Shown: one piece after another, positions 61,491-64,000 of the stretch
Layout of the letters: every line of letters starts with the position of its first letter
Position numbering within the stretch: position 1 is the first letter of the stretch
DNA from: Stentor coeruleus
Taxonomy: Eukaryota > Ciliophora > Heterotrichea > Heterotrichida > Stentoridae
NCBI GenBank assembly: GCA_001970955.1
Contig: MPUH01000056.1
Span: 62,001-126,000 of the forward strand
Reading direction: 5' to 3'
Length of the DNA: 64,000 nt
Translations under genes and position numbers: made by a program
Notes under the pieces: model-generated
What the model saw: only the letters and a program-made list of their open reading frames with translations
The model's database searches: none
Told to the model about the DNA's origin: nothing

Positions 61491-61757
61491 TTAAGGGTAT
61501 TTGAGATCATTAAGCTGATCAATGAGTTTCCCTATAGTTTTGACACGGAAAAGGATAGCATTGTATTCGACTTGACCCCTAGCTGATTTGCCTAATTTTT
61601 CCATAAGGGTTTTTTCGATAAACAGATCTGATTGGCTATGTCCTTCAAGTGTGGCATAGTAATCCATGATTTGTTGGCTTGTAACATTTGCGCCAAGTTT
61701 GTCAAATCTTGGAATTGAGGTCAGGAGACGATGAAAGGCTTGATCGTTGTTTGCCAT
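61491..61757 (-). CDS. small helical hypothetical protein
   Basis: 88 residues, single exon, ATG to TAA, preceded by catataaatgg. Text such as FHRLLTSIPRFDKLGANVTS and QVEYNAILFRVKTIGKLIDQ suggests a compact helical domain. No family recognised. It lies between LC8 and the divergent eIF2B-delta gene. Confidence 0.75.
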   Translation of the reverse strand: MANNDQAFHRLLTSIPRFDKLGANVTSQQIMDYYATLEGHSQSDLFIEKTLMEKLGKSARGQVEYNAILFRVKTIGKLIDQLNDLKYP

Positions 61758-61906
61758 TTATATGCATGGATATTAAAATGTGCTGTTTATTATTATGTTC
61801 TATTATAAGAAAGTTGAATTTTAGAGATGGGTAGGTTTTATATAAGAATTATATGTAAATAATACCCATTGGAATGTTTAGTTTTATATGAGCGCAGGTT
61901 ATAAAA

Positions 61907-63022
61907 ATGTCTGATTTTCCTTCTTTCGAGGGCGAATACTTTAGAAAAAAATCTGGCTTTCATCATTCGAACTCAATCAATACTGGAGTTGCTGCTTTCG
62001 GCCACTTGCCACATAGTGAAGAAACTTCTAATATTCATTGGGCTTTTAGTGTATTGAAAATGCGCATGGAATCTGGGAAGATAATAGAAAGTAATGAAGC
62101 ATGTATAGAAATGCTTAATGCTTTCAAACATTTCTTCCAAGAATATGAACTTACATCAAACAAAGCCCCAAGTAGGGACTTAGAAGATAAACTAGAGCAA
62201 ATAAATAGTTTTTTAGTTACAACAAACATCTTAACCCTAGGGATGGAAACAGCTATACAATACCTTAAAGTTAATGTCCTCAAATTCCCTTTAAATATCA
62301 CACCTGATACAATTTCTAAAGAAATGTGTGAGATCATAAGCACTTTTATCAAAGAGAAAATCGAACTTCCAGCTTCACTTATTTCTACAACAGGTTCAAA
62401 TATAATCAAAAATAGTGATGTTATTCTTATCTATGATTACTCTTTAACAGTTATAAAAACCCTTATAGAAGCTAAATCTTTAGGTAAAAATTTTAGAGTT
62501 ATAGTCACAGATTCCAGAACACGTTTAGATGGTAAAAAATCATTAAAAGCATTAGTTAAAGCTAAAATCCATTGTACTTATATCTTAATATCAAATGTAT
62601 CCTATCATATGCCAGAAGTTACAAGGGTTATTTTAGGTGCTGAAGGGGTATATAATAACTGTTATCTTTTAAACAAAGTTGGTACAGCAATGATATGCTG
62701 TATTGCAAATGCTTTTAAAAAACCAGTATTAGTTTGTGTTGAGACTTATAAACTTAGTGAAAAAGTTCAATTAGACTCTTTTTGTTTTAATGTTCTTAGC
62801 CCAGGCTCAGTTTTTACTAATACTAGTATGTATGAAGGGGATACTCGTGTACAATCGTGTTTGAGTAATTTTGCGTCGTCTAAGCTTTTGAAGCTTAATT
62901 TGAAATATGATGTTACCCCACCTAAGTATATTGATATGCTTATTACAGAAGTTGGGGCTATACCTGTTTCTTCGGTGCCGGTTGTACTTAGAGAATTTAG
63001 AAGCGATTCAGAGATTTTTTAG
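61907..63022 (+). CDS. EIF2B4: eIF2B subunit delta
   Basis: 371 residues, single exon. The C-terminal two thirds carries the eIF2B alpha/beta/delta Rossmann-like fold: GSNIIKNSDVILIYDYS, FRVIVTDSRTRLDGK, ILGAEGVYNNCYLLNKVGT and the end LKYDVTPPKYIDMLITEVGA with SSVPVVLREF, which is specific for delta. eIF2B exchanges GDP for GTP on eIF2 and delta belongs to its regulatory core, sensing phosphorylated eIF2-alpha. The long, basic N-terminal region of animal delta is absent, so the protein is short (human about 520). The start codon follows gttataaaa directly. Confidence 0.93.
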   Translation: MSDFPSFEGEYFRKKSGFHHSNSINTGVAAFGHLPHSEETSNIHWAFSVLKMRMESGKIIESNEACIEMLNAFKHFFQEYELTSNKAPSRDLEDKLEQINSFLVTTNILTLGMETAIQYLKVNVLKFPLNITPDTISKEMCEIISTFIKEKIELPASLISTTGSNIIKNSDVILIYDYSLTVIKTLIEAKSLGKNFRVIVTDSRTRLDGKKSLKALVKAKIHCTYILISNVSYHMPEVTRVILGAEGVYNNCYLLNKVGTAMICCIANAFKKPVLVCVETYKLSEKVQLDSFCFNVLSPGSVFTNTSMYEGDTRVQSCLSNFASSKLLKLNLKYDVTPPKYIDMLITEVGAIPVSSVPVVLREFRSDSEIF

Positions 63023-63298
63023 TTTAAATGGATTATATAAAATGATAAGTGTGTGGAGTGATGCTAAGTATAAAGCCGAGTATTCACAAAAAGTTAAAAT
63101 TGGTAAATTTAACTAGTTGTCAACATGCTTTATACTGGTTTAGCATTATCTATGAGGTTTAATTTTCTTTTCCGATTTTGTATCTTTAAACTTAAATAAA
63201 AACCATAAACAGTTTAAAAGCATCATAATTCACAACAACATCACAACATTATTAAATAATTTTACTTTCAATATTCATATCTATTTTTATATCTAATC

Positions 63299-64000
63299 TT
63301 AAATCCTATCTCTATCAGTCTTACTTGCTTGTTTCAAGTACATCATAATTTTATCATTTGGTGTTGGGAATAATATTCTCCTAATACACATTGTAATAAA
63401 ATCTGGCATCAATGCAATAAGTGATCCTAATATTATAATAACCCACGTCTTTCCAAATGAAAGCACTAAGAAAAACAGTCCTGTAAATTCTGGTTGTATT
63501 GCAGAAGCTACTCCATCCGCATTTATCAAACAAACCATACCATAAAATATTATAAGCGACACAAATATTGCCCCACTAAATAAAAATTACATGTTAAAAG
63601 TGCTCCAAAAGCATGATATAATAAGGAGTTTTGCGTGTATTATATGCATCAACAACACAAAACTAATTGTCGAAATAAAAAAAAGCCCCGGCTCACTTCC
63701 ATCATTTGAAATACCTCCAGGAATTGTACTCATAGGAAACCAAAAAATAAAAGTTCCAGTCAAAAACGAATAAATAATCCAACTCCAAAAAGTTTTAATC
63801 CCAAAATAAGCATTTTTTTGCCCAGCCGAATACAAATTTGGATACTTTAACGATACTTCAGGGGGAACATCTTGTTCTAAAGCAAAAAATGCCATGCTTG
63901 ACAAATTGCTCCAAAATAAATTAAAAAATCCTGGCGTAAACCAGTCTAAATAATAAATCTGCCCACTGAATCCTGAGAATATTGAATACCAAGCTTCACC
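63299..64000 (-). CDS. P4-ATPase lipid flippase, C-terminal part
   Basis: The frame is open from the right edge and continues after a 15-nt intron (gtaatttttatttag, 63576-63590) to TAA at 63299-63301; about 228 codons are in the window. The text FSGQIYYLDWFTPGFFNLFW, FFALEQDVPPEVSLKYPNLY and SAGQKNAYFGIKTFWSW matches the P4-ATPase region between TM6 and TM7 (family: FSGQ..YDDW..., G-x-x-D-x-D-V, Y-P-x-L-Y..G-Q..F). Four further hydrophobic helices complete the membrane domain and the tail is short. The catalytic domains lie beyond the window. P4-ATPases flip phospholipids to the cytosolic leaflet and usually need a CDC50 partner; a decayed CDC50 copy lies 6 kb away. Confidence 0.92.

Noticed and set aside
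1-64000. tRNA genes, rRNA, CRISPR, transposons and virus-like elements
   Set aside because: No T-loop/acceptor pattern, no rRNA words, no spaced repeats, no transposase, reverse transcriptase, integrase or capsid-like frames were seen on either strand.

Overview
The window looks like macronuclear DNA of the ciliate Stentor (most likely S. coeruleus) or a very close heterotrich. The genome is AT-rich, genes are packed on both strands, and long reading frames use TAA, TAG and TGA only as stops, so the code is standard. Genes are split by tiny introns: I can place eight of exactly 15 nt and one of 16 nt, each of which restores a reading frame. Introns this short are the known hallmark of Stentor. 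No rRNA, tRNA, CRISPR array, retroelement, virus-like element or DNA transposon could be supported.

Layout. 1-9 kb: coiled-coil genes, an F-box-like protein, two related MORN-repeat proteins (one internally duplicated) and a membrane-anchored RP2/TBCC-domain protein. 9-12.4 kb: gene-poor, with one small zinc-finger ORF. 12.4-17 kb: an active-looking myotubularin with an SH3-like N-terminus, a RING protein broken by two faulty scaffold joins, and a PH-domain protein kinase. 17-26 kb: a giant coiled coil, a DMT/EamA transporter, a TMBIM/Bax-inhibitor protein and a long spacer with a third faulty join. 26-35 kb: a small acylated protein, an Scc3/STAG-like cohesin subunit, a DUF229 phosphatase-like membrane protein and coiled coils. 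35-45 kb: a cytochrome b5 protein, an atypical kinase, an R2R3 MYB factor, a kinesin and a voltage-sensor/cyclase fusion. 45-54 kb: coiled-coil and SHIPPO (PGP-Y) repeat proteins, a four-TM protein and enolase. 54-64 kb: a secreted mini-protein, a decayed CDC50/LEM3 gene, an ABHD17-type hydrolase, a VAMP7-type longin SNARE, LC8 dynein light chain, eIF2B-delta and the C-terminal end of a P4-ATPase lipid flippase.

Many products fit a large ciliate with an elaborate cortex: MORN, SHIPPO, coiled-coil, kinesin, LC8 and RP2-like proteins. Others serve membrane signalling and traffic (myotubularin, VAMP7-like, ABHD17-like, P4-ATPase, cyclase). There is no operon organisation. Some neighbours are very close: 29 bp between two divergent start codons and 23 bp between two tandem genes.

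The most unexpected signal is compositional. In nearly every spacer the + strand is G-rich and almost C-free in its left half, and C-rich and almost G-free in its right half, whatever the direction of the flanking genes. Other points for a second look are the nine-charge S4-like helix in the pore-less cyclase, the SH3-like/GRAM/myotubularin fusion, the TM-anchored RP2 domain, a candidate 39-nt intron and the CDC50 pseudogene near a flippase gene.
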